Under the pieces are notes generated by a model. The model was given only the letters and a program-made list of their open reading frames with translations. It made no database searches and had not been told where the DNA came from. Of a DNA stretch of 64,000 bases, positions 53,245 to 63,826 are shown one piece after another. The stretch lies in NCBI GenBank assembly GCA_030142905.1, contig JASJOG010000029.1, positions 2,352,001-2,416,000 on the forward strand. Direction: 5' to 3'. Position 1 is the first letter of the stretch. Each line of letters opens with the position of its first letter. This DNA comes from Heliopora coerulea. Its lineage: Eukaryota; Cnidaria; Anthozoa; Scleralcyonacea; Helioporidae. The translations under genes were made by a program, and so were the position numbers.

Positions 53245-53500
53245 GCATAACGAGTCTTCAAAACTTTCGAAGGGTACTAAATAATTAAAGTAGAACATAA
53301 ACAGTAAAATTTCTGTGAGGATGCCTATCAGGAATAAGAGGATTTAATTTTTCGGTAAAAATTAAGCACGAACTTTGAATAAGAATACTGATAACAATTG
53401 CATGAGGGTTTTTTGTCAGGGGATATTGAGTTCTAACAATCGGCTGTATTATGTATGCTTGAAAATTCAATTTAAAATCCATATAAATTTGAAGATTTAA
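53245..53500. other. 3' flank of the terpene cyclase
   Basis: AT-rich, no clear polyadenylation signal (AATAAG and ATTAAA-like words only), no other gene. Confidence 0.4.
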
Positions 53501-53649
53501 CTTTCAAGGACAACAAAATACGACAAGCAAACCTTCTTCAAAATACGGGCGACAGAGGTACCAGGCGGGAATCGCAGACGGAGAAGAAATAATAAAGCCC
53601 AGCAAAAAACACGCAAAATAGGCATATTAAAGGTTTAAAATGTATTTCT

Positions 53650-53680
53650 AACGTTTCGTTGCTACACGCAACATCCTCAG
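53650..53680 (-). ncRNA. Hammerhead ribozyme motif, left arm
   Basis: Minus strand: CTGAGGA, TGTTGC...GCAAC stem, GAAAC, GTTAG. Core intact. Confidence 0.72.
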
Positions 53681-54130
53681 AGAATGAATGAAAAACTATA
53701 TTACAAGGTGATGATATATTACATGATAAGTAAACGAGATATTGGCGTAGGAGCGGATGTGGGGAGGGCACAAGGAAACAGCGAACTGAGATGTAATGGA
53801 AGGATCGAGAAACGAAAGGTCTTAAAATAAAAAGAGTGGAGAAGAGCCCATGTTGGCATTAAGTAATGGATTGAGTTTGCGGATAAGCAGACTTTCTCTG
53901 ACGAGAAGTTCAGAGAAAGTCTGCTTATCCGCAAACTCAATCCATCACTTAATGCCAACATGGGCTCTTCTCCACTCTTTTTATTTTAAGACCTTTCGTT
54001 TCCCGACCCTTCCATTACATCTCAGTCTGCTGTTTCCTTGTGCCCTCCCCACATCCGCTCCTACGCCAATATCTCGTTTACTTATCATGTAATATATCAT
54101 CACCTTGTAATATAGTTTTTCATTCATTCT

Positions 54131-54161
54131 CTGAGGATGTTGCGTGTAGCAACGAAACGTT
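54131..54161 (+). ncRNA. Hammerhead ribozyme motif, right arm
   Basis: CTGAGGA, TGTTGCGTGTAGCAAC, GAAAC, GTTAG; inverted twin of the motif at 53650-53680. Confidence 0.74.
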
Positions 54162-54578
54162 AGAAATACATTTTAAACCTTTAATATGCCTATTTTGCGT
54201 GTTTTTTGCTGGGCTTTATTATTTCTTCTCCGTAAGCAAACCTTCTGTAAATTCTGTAGAAAGAAGACGGAGTAGAGGGAAGTAAAAGACGTACTTTTTC
54301 CCACTGTAAAACATTCGTAAACAGGAAAATGGCGTAGCATACGAACCTTCAACTTTTACGTATTTTCAACGAAGCGTTCATCGTCACGTCAACACAAAGA
54401 GTTCGACGGTGAATTTACAGAAAGAATACGGCTTTATACTTTCAAAATTTCTTGTGAGGTGTTAAAATCCTGATTAAAGCATTACTGGTCAAACAAGGTA
54501 AAGGTAATCATCCACAATCCACCCGAACAGTGAGAAAGACTGAAGCAGACAACATTTTCGCCAAAGGATAGTTTGATC

Positions 54579-55309
54579 CAGGGCGTATATGACAATTTCT
54601 GGAGGGGGGACGAGATTTGAAAAGTTTCCGACAAGAGTTAGCCTAAATCGGGTTACCTGAACAAACGGCAAATGCATTTTTAGTAGTCATTTAGAGTTGA
54701 GAATTAGTAACAGCAGTCTAGCCTCGGCTGTAGTACGCTGACACAGCGGCGCCAACCAACTAACATTGACTGGTTTCTTTTCAGAACGCAAAATGTTACC
54801 AACAATTTTATTGGCTATTTTGATTACACGATTTTCCAATGCTTGTACTACCGCATTTGCAATTGACTGTGCACTGTGCGTTAATTAACGCGTTGTTTCA
54901 AAATTAAAACGTTGAAGTTTATTGGACGAAACTTTGACTTTGCTATGGGCGGACTTCGCGTTGCTAGGCGCCTGTCAACACGAACCGCGAGGAATGAATT
55001 TTCTCACGCCAATTTGTAAGCGGACAGTTGCCATATTTCAAAGAAAACCGTTCGGTTTTCTGGATTTGGTTTAGGTAAAAGATGTTTAAATTTGTTTCAA
55101 ATTTTCATTTAACGTAATATTGTATTATTTCTATCATCTACAAATCAGTCCAATTTTTGACGTTTCTAGTCCTGAAGGTTTTTGACTTCTCAGCAAAAGA
55201 AATATAGTAAGGTATCCTCCCTCAAATTTTCCGACAAGCTCTCAATTTTTCGACAGAAATGTTCGGGGGGGGCGGTCGCCCCCTCTGTTCCCCTATATAT
55301 ACGCCACTG
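54579..55309. mobile_element. hAT MITE
   Basis: Left end CAGGGCGTATAT, right end inverse CAGTGGCGTATATAT, with flanks GTTTGATC (54571-54578) and GCATGATC (55310-55317) matching at 6 of 8. Internal inverted blocks (TTTCCGACAAG type) lie near both ends, with C/G-runs just inside. 731 bp, no transposase. It interrupts relic C. Confidence 0.72.
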
Positions 55310-55799
55310 GCATGATCTCCAAATAGAAGTAGTTTTTCAGCGTGTTTCAGCTATTCGATTCAGACGTACCTGTGATTGTGCTGCTGAGCTAAGTGATTAC
55401 CAGAACGTAAAAAGTCTCGGTTCATACAAATCAACATCGATTCAACTGCAGCGAAGAATATCGTTTACACTCAGTCGCTTAGCAAATGTCCCGGCAACGA
55501 GCGAGTTCCCGTAACGTCTTTGTTCATATTCATGAGAAAGAACCAAATCAAATCGTTGCTCCAGAATGTGAACAGTTGGCCAATGCATATTCCAAAGAGC
55601 TAAGTTTTAGAACTGTTCTTTCAAGTCATAAATTGTCCAGTTATTAAGATATCCTGCAAAAATGAAACCAGCCACAAGCAGCAAGAAAGTCATTTCATTT
55701 GCCGGTCTTAAATCATTTACTGGCTTCAATGTTCAAATAATGTAAACAACTTGCGAGAGATCCATACAAGGGAAAAAGTAACGAGACCAAATAGATTTG

Positions 55800-57600
55800 C
55801 TTCGATACAGATCTAAGCAACCTAAGTAAGGTTTGGTCAACAATATACCAGTCCTCATGCTGGCACACAGCATTCGTGAGTGACCGGAATCCATGGATAG
55901 AAACCTATATACCGATAAATAGAATTTTTCACCCTAGTCACCACGCGTGTTAAAGGACTCCACGCACGTCGAGATTAGTATCCTCGCACCGTGCTTCGCG
56001 TGGTGGGCGAGGGGATTAGAAAATATAATTTTAAAAATCTGTCCGGTGCTTCAGCACCGGCTGTACCCCAGAAATGGCGTCAGATGGGGCAGAGGGTGCT
56101 GCAACTCACGTCGGGGAACCTTAGCTCCCCTGTTGGGGAAAAAATTAACTATCCATCAAGGAACTGTCACTGATGAACACATTTATATATAATACAAACT
56201 ACGAATACTTATTATTGATTTAGCCAACCAAGATAATAGACTCTTCTCTTCATGTCAAATCTAAAAGCAAACTGTTTCTAATCAGAAGTTGAGATTATTC
56301 TTGCGAAAAATGATGTTTTCGACCTTCAAATAGCAAATATTTCAAGGGGCGTGGTCATGGCCCTTTTGGTTGAGCCCCCTGTCAGGGACGTTATCCCCTG
56401 TGTCGGGGAATTCCTGGCGCCACCACTGTTGCATCCCCCTCCATCCACCCCTGCTATTTACTCGAACAGTTCAATCATAGGTATGATACTAGTATGAAAG
56501 CATACGTTAGATCCCATTCTAAATAACCTACCCATATTATTACCTATAACCTTTTCAATACAGTAGTTATATAGTTGCGGTCACTAAATTAGATTAGGAC
56601 GCTTCACTTATCTGAAATGTCAGCTACATTTCCCCAAATATGAAATTCAAATCAGTTAACAATTGGTGAGTCAATGATTTGGAAAATAATAATAATCACT
56701 TACACTTCACTCCGATAAGCATTTGACAGAAGAGCTGACAAAAGTTCCGTCGAAAGCAGCATATCCAGGTAGGTTTTTAGATGCTAGAATGACATAGTAC
56801 GTTTAAGAAAATTCTCTTAAACAGTGTATTATATATAAAATTGAATTTAAGAAAGCCATCCCGTGTTGGTTTCCTCTCTTCACAGTTCATCTCCTTAAGT
56901 CAAACGGCATTGGACTCAAACTGCATATATATTCCTTTCTTAAAAATGGTGTAAATACAAAAGGATGAACGCAATTTAAGTTAGTCTACATGCAAGCAAA
57001 GCTTGTTTCGGAAACAAATGACTGCATATTGAGTAATCTAATAAATAAACCCAAACCTCTCTGTTTTAAGCGAAAGTTTACGAAAAGCCAGTAATGTGAG
57101 GAGTCGACGAGTGCTTTTGCCCTCCGTCACAGAGAGAGGCACCACTGCCTTCTTACGAAAATTAAAACTTTTTTTTTATGTAATAAATGAATATCTATCA
57201 ACTGGTCCGTTTGCGGCAGATATTGTTGATGTTTGGATTTGGCGCCAAAATATTTCTATCTCTTGTAATGGGTGTTCTTAGGTCATCGATAAATGCATGG
57301 CCAGAGGGCATTGAAGTGCATGTTAGGAGGATATTTCAAAAACTATTGAGCAGGAAATCCAGAATCTGACATCAAATGTCACTAATAACAAGGGGGAACT
57401 GCCATGACAGGAGGGGAAATATTGTTGGATTTAATTTATTTCAAATAATTTAAGCTTGAATTAACCTAAGCGGAAGTGTACTTATTAGTATATTGATTGA
57501 AAATGTTAATTGAGTTGAGACCACTCACTTAAGATCCGTTTATTGAAGATTATTGAAGATTTCTGAGGTATACGATTCTTTCATGAGAGTTTTCTACATG
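55800..57600. other. Intergenic, only repeat fragments recognised
   Basis: At 56035-56075 a perfect hairpin CCGGTGC-TTCA-GCACCGG. At 56340-56453 a probable hAT right terminus. Otherwise no gene could be supported; frames are short and lack domains. Confidence 0.4.
56340..56453 (-). mobile_element. hAT right-end remnant
   Basis: The segment ends CCCTCCATCCACCCCTG, the inverse of a CAGGGGTGGATGGAGGG-type hAT terminus. No left partner found. Confidence 0.4.
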
Positions 57601-58044
57601 TAAAGCCCTGGCCAAACGAATGCAACATCACAATTCAACATCGTTCAACGTTATTGAATGCAACATGTTGAACTCGTGTTTTCACCATGTTGTATCATGT
57701 TGTATGATGTTGAACAAAGTTTGCTTTCCATCAAACATTTCATGCAACATCGTTCAACATTTCTTTTCATCTCATGTGTGAACAAGAAAGTTGCACTAGT
57801 TTGGCCGCGCACTTCAACACTGTTGCACTCACGCACATGCAACGAGTTCTCTTTCAGGCAAGGGCAACGGGTAGTTTGGCCTAAAATTCGGGATCATTAT
57901 TTGTCTCAGATCTTTGATCTCCACAGTTCCGGTCAGCACTGCACAACATGTTGCATTCGTTTGGCCACGCAGTATAACACCATCCAACAAAGTTGAATTC
58001 AACAATATTGAATGATATTGCATTCTTTTGCCCAAGACTTCATA
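57601..58044. repeat. MITE rich in CAACATGTTG words
   Basis: The left end AAGCCCTGGCCAAACGAATG and right end inverse AAGTCTTGGGCAAAAGAATG are imperfect terminal inverted repeats. The interior has more than a dozen CAACAT/ATGTTG words. Related to the element at 11451-11837. Confidence 0.6.
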
Positions 58045-59720
58045 CAACATTTGCTAATGGAATAGCAATTTTACTCATATAAACAATATTAATCAGTATC
58101 TCATTTCCATTTCTGGCTAATAAGTTCTTATGCTCTTAAACAGAAGAGATACTGCACGTCACAAAACAACCCTATCAATCTTTAAAATCTGAGTTTACCA
58201 ATGATACAAATCGTCAATGTATAGAACTTTCTCACCTAATTCAAATATGCATAAATTTTCTGTGTTCGCGAACCATGCAACGAGTGGCTAATGAAATGCA
58301 ATGATCGGCATTCATTTTATTAGCTTTGTAAATACTTTTTTGCCTAACCTAAGATGCGAATATTCTTTTTGGCGCTTATAGCAATACGAAATAAAATTTG
58401 ATTTATTTTGTAGAAGCCAAGTGATTGTACGTGATTTACAATACAAGTGAGAATTCGTTGTCTAAAACATAATAAACAATTAAAGCAGGATCATTTCAAT
58501 ATTTCATAAGTGGCAGAAAGTGCGCCAGGTAAACAATATTACACGACGGTTTGGCATTGTTCTTTCGTGTGAAGATGTACTTTAAATAGAAATAAATGAT
58601 CGCAGAAAAGAAGCATTATCTTATCATTAAACAGACCAAACCCTACCAGAAAGTTCCTTAAGTCAGATTTTTATTTCAAGTCAACAATCTTCAGAATCTG
58701 AACAAAAAATAAATAATTATGGCATATTACCTTAACCTAAATAGAATTTCATTTGATGTCTTGGACCTTTATTTTTAACAGATATAACGGTAGACTGTTG
58801 CTCATCGTTTATTATTACCGATATCAATTTACGTATGGTAGCCTAAGGTCAAACGCTTGTCCATTTAGTGATTATCAGATGCCAATTTGAACTCATTCAA
58901 AATGCCGGAAAACGATCACGACGGATGCTGTTGGAACAGGAATGGGGCCTAAACAAACGCTTTGTTTTATGACTCCTAAAACGGTCCAATCCTCCTAAAA
59001 CGACTCTAGTCTAAGGTTGAATTCAATTTTAAGTAACAGCTTTTTTCACTCCGAGAGCCGACGTCGTGTTGAAAATGCCCTGGAAAATAAAAATTATTCA
59101 TTCTCTTTGTTTTGCATTAGGAATTTTTTTGTTTCAAAAGACTCGTTGTTGAGGTTGACGTCGTAGATGTCAAGGCCGCTATTGTCCCTAAACAACACGT
59201 GCTCATTAATATCAAGAAATAAAGTTTCGCCAGAATTAAGTAGAATGTTCTCAAGAGCAAAAATGTAGAGAAGAGTTTTAGTTGACGCCACCCTAGGATG
59301 CTCTATACTGGAGTTCATAACAACAGCTCAGTCCTTGAGAATAAGCAAGAGTGATAAGGTTAGAGATGTGGAAAGTAAAATTTAAATAGAAAAAAATGAA
59401 CTTTATAAATTAATATTACCTTCAGGATACGATAAAGCGGAAACAAGGTGCGATGTTTATTCGATTTTATTTCAAGTGAGAAAAACATCCTCGTTTTGTT
59501 CACGATGAAGGAGTTTGTAAGGGAAATAACAGTTATAGGCCGACAAAACATCTTGTGTGATAATTTACATCGATTGGCTAATGATAAAATGCATAATCAA
59601 ATGCACCATCAAACAAGCATCCTCTTTCAGTGCCATGCAAACTATCTGTCTGATTAAATATGATGACCCATCGAATGGCTTTAAGAAAAGACATAATGTA
59701 CACATAACCAGACGCATAAT
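58045..59720. other. Intergenic, no recognised gene
   Basis: A 74-codon minus frame (59318-59094) has no recognisable domain. The rest is AT-rich without signals I can support. Confidence 0.4.
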
Positions 59721-59725
59721 TATAT

Positions 59726-59772
59726 TGTATGTATGTATGTATGTATGTATATATATATATATATGTATGTAT
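59726..59772. repeat. Microsatellite (GTAT)n(AT)n
   Basis: GTAT units followed by AT units. Confidence 0.95.
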
Positions 59773-59867
59773 AGGTAAATTTCATCTTACTAAGTGTAGA
59801 TGTTTGTAAGCTTGGATATATGTATGTTGAAAAGTTTGTTCTCAAGCTTTTATCTCAGAAAATTTCT

Positions 59868-59935
59868 GAGCTCCCCAATGGGAATCGAACCCGTGTCTCC
59901 CGATTGCCGGTACGGTCTCAGACGGCAAGCATGAT
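59868..59935 (-). other. tRNA-like/SINE fragment
   Basis: The minus strand has GGTTCGATTCCCATTGGGGA, a pol III B box in a T-arm-like context, with no convincing A box or acceptor stem. Likely a truncated tRNA-derived SINE. Confidence 0.35.
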
Positions 59936-60075
59936 GTTAATTAGAGACCTGGTTCGTAATGTTGATATGTCTCTTTCGTACTTGAAAGCTGAACATACCT
60001 GTAATGTAGAGCTCATGATGATCGCCAAAAGCGCGTGAAACTCGGAGTAGCGACAGCTAAAAATTTGTCTCCATT

Positions 60076-60119
<44 letters not shown>
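60076..60119. repeat. Microsatellite (GT)n(AT)n
   Basis: GT then AT dinucleotide run. Confidence 0.95.
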
Positions 60120-60121
<2 letters not shown>

Positions 60122-60211
60122 CTATTTTACTTCTTTATTCGCTCTACTGGTATGGTATTGAGCGCTCTTCATTTTCAAACCAACATTGCAACCTTTCTGG
60201 TCCTCACCTTT

Positions 60212-60215
<4 letters not shown>

Positions 60216-60259
<44 letters not shown>
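60216..60259. repeat. Microsatellite (AT)n
   Basis: AT dinucleotide run ending ACACATG. Confidence 0.95.
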
Positions 60260-60262
<3 letters not shown>

Positions 60263-60389
60263 GGGTGTTGATTTCTTGGCAAAAAAGTGCAAAAAGTGCT
60301 CAATGCAGGTAGTAGAGCAATATTCATTATATATATATTCATTATATTCATTATATATATAATATTTATTATATATATATAAACTTTAA

Positions 60390-60422
60390 TGCCAACGCAT
60401 CGCTACTTAGTAACATCTTCAG
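60390..60422 (-). ncRNA. Decayed hammerhead-like motif
   Basis: Minus strand CTGAAGATGTTACTAAGTAG then GCGATGCG where GCGAAACG is expected. First core box intact, second lost. Confidence 0.35.
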
Positions 60423-60598
60423 AGTGAATATTTACAACGTAGAAGTGGCTTAAAAAGCTTGACTGTTACAAAATTAGATAGTGACAGGATGGGATAAAGC
60501 AAGGTGAGAGGAGTCGTAGACGCGTAACGAGATGGGAACGGAAATTAACAGATGGTGATGAAAGGGGGGAAAAACATTAAGAAAAAAAGAAAAAATTA

Positions 60599-61440
60599 TC
60601 ACAACAGTGTCAACAGAAAGGATCGAATGTTAGCATTGAGAGAATGTTGGAGTTTAGAAATGAGTAGGCTTTCTCGGATTAAAACGTCAAGGTTGATAGG
60701 CATTGGAAAACTAAACAGAAAAATTGTCAAAAGAAACATTGTGACCGGTTTGTTTCTAGTGTGACAAGACACTGGAGAGTGTGCTTGTTGAAACTGTTTT
60801 GCCTGTGTAGGCCGAACTGCCCATGTGTTCTGAGATCTTAGTGTGTAAGAGTCGGCAAGTTTCGCCAACATATGATACCTGCCAGTCTCGGTACGTAAAG
60901 TTATAAACAACATGAGATCTCATTTTTAGTGGTAATCGGTCCTTGAAGTGAAAAATATTCTTTTAGGCGGCAAAATGATCGAAAGACAACACGTGGATTA
61001 GCATATGGAAAGGCAGACGAGATTATGTTTTTTTCACTTCAAATTTGGAGACTATGCTTGCCTGTGTAAGGCAGAACCAGAGAAAGTGTAAGCTTTGGAC
61101 CAGTAAGCATTTTGACTGGGGATTGAAGTCTAAAAATCGGCCCAGATATCATTTCTGTTTCAGCAAACTTTTGAGTTTCTCCAGTTCATCAAGAGAAGTA
61201 AAATAGGAAGAGCAGAGATTAAAATAACGAAAAAGTAGAGTGTAGATAAGATCTTTTTAAAATACGATTGGCAAGAAACTCTCAGAATTCATAAACAGTC
61301 CGGTGAAGGTTGGTTTTTGGTAACTCGAAGTAACGAAAGAACCATTGCTGCGTTGAATTTTTATATCGAGGAAAGGAAGTATCTTATCAGTTTCGACCTC
61401 ATGCATAAATTTAATACAATCATGTTGGGAGTTAAGGTAT
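60599..61440 (-). pseudogene. PLE RT-thumb/GIY-YIG coding remnant, heavily frameshifted
   Basis: The minus frame 60913-60599 contains SHTRNKPVTMF and LIRESLLISKLQHSLNANI, the C-terminal GIY-YIG tail also seen at 24.2 and 31.4 kb. Upstream on the minus strand, RT-thumb-like pieces occur in several frames up to about 61440. Dead copy. Confidence 0.7.
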
Positions 61441-61605
61441 TCTTTTAATCTGAGAAATCCTACTCATTTCTAAACTCCAACCTTCTCTCAATGCTAACAT
61501 TCAATCCTTTCGTTCAGATTGTTTTGATAAGTTTCTTTTCTTTTCTTAATGTTTCCCCCCTCTTATCACCATCTGTTAATTTCCATTCCCACCTCGTTGC
61601 GTTTG

Positions 61606-62232
61606 ATTTGAGAACAAAGAAACCAGATTCAGGTACATTTTACACGAGATTAACAATAGGAAACTGCTAAACTAAAGATTAAATTAATAAGTCTTCTCAA
61701 CTTCATTTTAAGCAGAAAATTCAGTGAATAGATGAAAAACAAACGAATAAAGCTAAGCCGCTACCTTGCGAAATAAAAAGTTTGTTATATAAGATGAAAG
61801 CAGGAACCAAGAATACATGAATTTTCAATAATGTTTTATGTATCTAAATGATTAATTTTAAAATGTCTTTGTATTTACTGGGTAACTCTATCCAAGAGTG
61901 GAGAAGGGAGGGGGAGCTAATGGCAGTAGGATGTAAACCAGAAAAGAAGGCAGAAAACAAGCAGGAGGGTTTTGCACGACATCTTTCCAAAAAATCTTGT
62001 AAGTGCGAATATTTCATGACTTGTCCTCGTTACCTCACTTCAACTTTAGTTTTCTTCATAAATTATTACAGTTTCTTCTGTCACGCAAAATTTCCTCCAG
62101 ATGTTAATATTCAACAAACAATTAACGTACAAATGTTGCATTTTTCGAGAGAAATAGGGGACTAAAACTTCCTTGTCCCCTATATCTCTACCTCTGCAAT
62201 CAGCTGATAACCCTATTAGCTACCGTAACATT
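61606..62232. other. Intergenic, no recognised gene
   Basis: A 105-codon plus frame (61848-62162) has no recognisable domain; support for coding is weak. Confidence 0.35.
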
Positions 62233-62477
62233 GGAACCATGAGGGGTGGCTCTTACTGAATCTCAAAGGGGAGAAGCTTATACAGGAGGAAATCTTAGTA
62301 TCCGGAGAAAACCTGCGATGTTAGATAGAATCAAACTGGACAACACTCTTTATATGTGACCAAAGTAACTTTAATCAGATAATTGCACGGTGCCGGAATG
62401 GAACCCTAATCACAGTGGTGAGAGACACATGCACTACCACTGTGCAACCAGTATCTCCTGCCACTGTGCCATGACCA
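62233..62477 (-). mobile_element. tRNA-derived SINE, copy 4, with duplicated head
   Basis: Minus strand: two successive A-box heads (TGGCACAGTGGCAGGAG and TTGCACAGTGGTAGTGC), the B-box-like GGGTTCCATTCCGG, and the shared body ending in AGCCACCCCTCATGG. Same family as 32118, 32895 and 45705. Confidence 0.75.
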
Positions 62478-63109
62478 TTTAATTTTATTGATGATGGGTT
62501 TATCATTTAACACTTCTTTACAAAGAGAAGACCTTGATAAGGATAACCTTGGTCATCCCTGTATTCTTTTCCGATATATTAATGAATAATTATGAAACTT
62601 GCGAACTATGAACAGGACCTGATGAGTCTTTAGAGTGAATCACATACTTCAGGATGACCAGTTGTATGCAACCATTATACAGTGTACATCAGCGTTTTGA
62701 AGCCGTTACGTCGTTACTGAGGTATGGGGAAGGGATAATTGCCCCACCACTAACAAGTTTTTAAAAGGCAAAGTTTGTCGGCAAAGTATCCTTCTCGGTT
62801 TTTCAGTTTTTTTTCGTTTTCGATCTTATTCTCCATTACCAATGAACAAAATGTTTGCACGATCAAAGCTGTCAGGCATGAGTCAACGGGGAATTTTTTC
62901 CGGCAAATGGTAATCTCGTCGACAAACTTCCAGGCATTGCTTCCGCTATCGAGTCAGTCTAACTAGGCCACTGGATAGAAGCTATACCAAGAATAAATAG
63001 TTGTCAAAAGACCATAGTTTCATCTATATTTTTATGTAATATTTAAAAACCGAGCATGCGTGCTTTATCGGGATTTAAAACACGAGGCGATAGCCGAAAA
63101 TCACAATTC
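62478..63109. other. Intergenic, no recognised gene
   Basis: No feature could be supported. Confidence 0.35.
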
Positions 63110-63826
63110 AGATCACCAATTTTAAATTATTCTAGTTGGTGATCTGAATTGTGACTTTTTAAATAAGGATCTCCCACAGACTAAAGCTCTGGATGAGTTT
63201 TTACTTCCAAACCAACTGGTACAACTTATTTCGGAACCTACTTGGCAAACGAACTTTTCGCAAGCCCTAATAGATGTACTGATTACCTCTACTCCTGAGT
63301 TATTTACTGATAACGGAATAACCATTTTCGGAATTAGTGATCATTTCCCTATTTACGGTGTGTTATCGCAAAAACTAGAGGTGACTAAACATCGATTTCT
63401 ATCAAGCCGACGATTGGATGAAAAATGTGGTCAAGCCTCTATTTAGTCTGTTAATCAAATTTCCTGGAGTCTTATGGACATCTCAAATGATTCATCCGTT
63501 AAATCAATTTTTTGGGAAAAAGCTGTTTGCGCCGGTAAATTTTTCCATATAAAAAGAAAGAGAATAATAAAGATAACTTATCCGTGGATTAACTAAGTAT
63601 TGATATTAATGCGTAAACGGGATCGTGGAAAGAAAAATTCGTTAAAAAGTAAACTTGATGTTCATTATAACAACTACAAGCATCTTAGAAACGATGTCAC
63701 CAGTACCATTCGTAACGGTCGAATCCAATACTTCAAAGTAAAGCTGGCTAACATCTCGGGGAAATCCAAGCGCGTTTTGGAAGCTTGTGAAATTAATGTT
63801 ACCCTCAAAGCGTGCGACGGGTGATG
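63110..63826 (+). pseudogene. CR1-group LINE ORF2 endonuclease fragment
   Basis: From about 63130 the frame reads LVGDLNCDFL, KALDEFLLPNQLVQLISEPT, ALIDVLITSTPE and FGISDHFPIYGVLS: the second half of the LINE EEP endonuclease (GDxNCD, ID, SDH). Stops follow near 63446. A later frame (63600-63824) gives the linker (YNNYKHLRNDV, RIQYFKVKLAN). No RT. A 20-bp inverted repeat (63101-63120 against 63136-63155) sits at the 5' break, suggesting a snap-back junction. Confidence 0.78.

Larger units (their letters stand above)
53538..54233. mobile_element. Palindromic PLE insertion (head-to-head pLTRs) with 13-bp target duplication
   Basis: Flanked by the perfect duplication AAGCAAACCTTCT (53525-53537 and 54234-54246). 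The insert is a near-perfect inverted repeat: 53576-53900 against 53912-54233, both from the 3' end of the same PLE. An unmatched extension of about 38 bp remains at the left end only (53538-53575). Each arm has a hammerhead core. The inner parts encode the last PLE residues (SL..NGLSLRISRL antisense frames), with no RT. Confidence 0.88.
53500..55790 (+). pseudogene. Relic C of the tyrosine-recombinase transposon, twice interrupted
   Basis: Collinear with relic A from its AAATACGACAAGCAAACCTT region to the shared end ACAACTTGCGAGAGATCCAT (about 55745). The fragment at about 55360-55510 reads RRTCDCAAELSDYQNVKSLG, then SYKSTSIQLQRRISF, the C-terminal recombinase block with its candidate catalytic Tyr (the position preceding Q normally is His). 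Two insertions split it: the palindromic PLE (53538-54233) and the hAT MITE (54579-55309). Frameshifts and deletions are numerous. Not functional. Confidence 0.62.
60380..61605 (-). mobile_element. PLE fragment with inverted 3' end
   Basis: Minus-strand PLE sequence: a decayed hammerhead-like end (60390-60422), GIY-YIG/C-terminal coding remains (60599-60913) and RT-thumb remains up to about 61440. 61445-61605 is an inverted copy of 60526-60690 (shared TAACAGATGGTGAT and TTGGAGTTTAGAAATGAGTA), the foldback arrangement also seen in the other PLE insertions here. Confidence 0.72.

Noticed and set aside
55990..56173. Two overlapping small plus-strand ORFs
   Set aside because: Short, compositionally biased, with no domain; they lie in a GC-richer patch with hairpins near hAT remnants.
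60035..60312. Plus-strand frames with Tyr-Ile runs
   Set aside because: Translation of GT/AT dinucleotide arrays.
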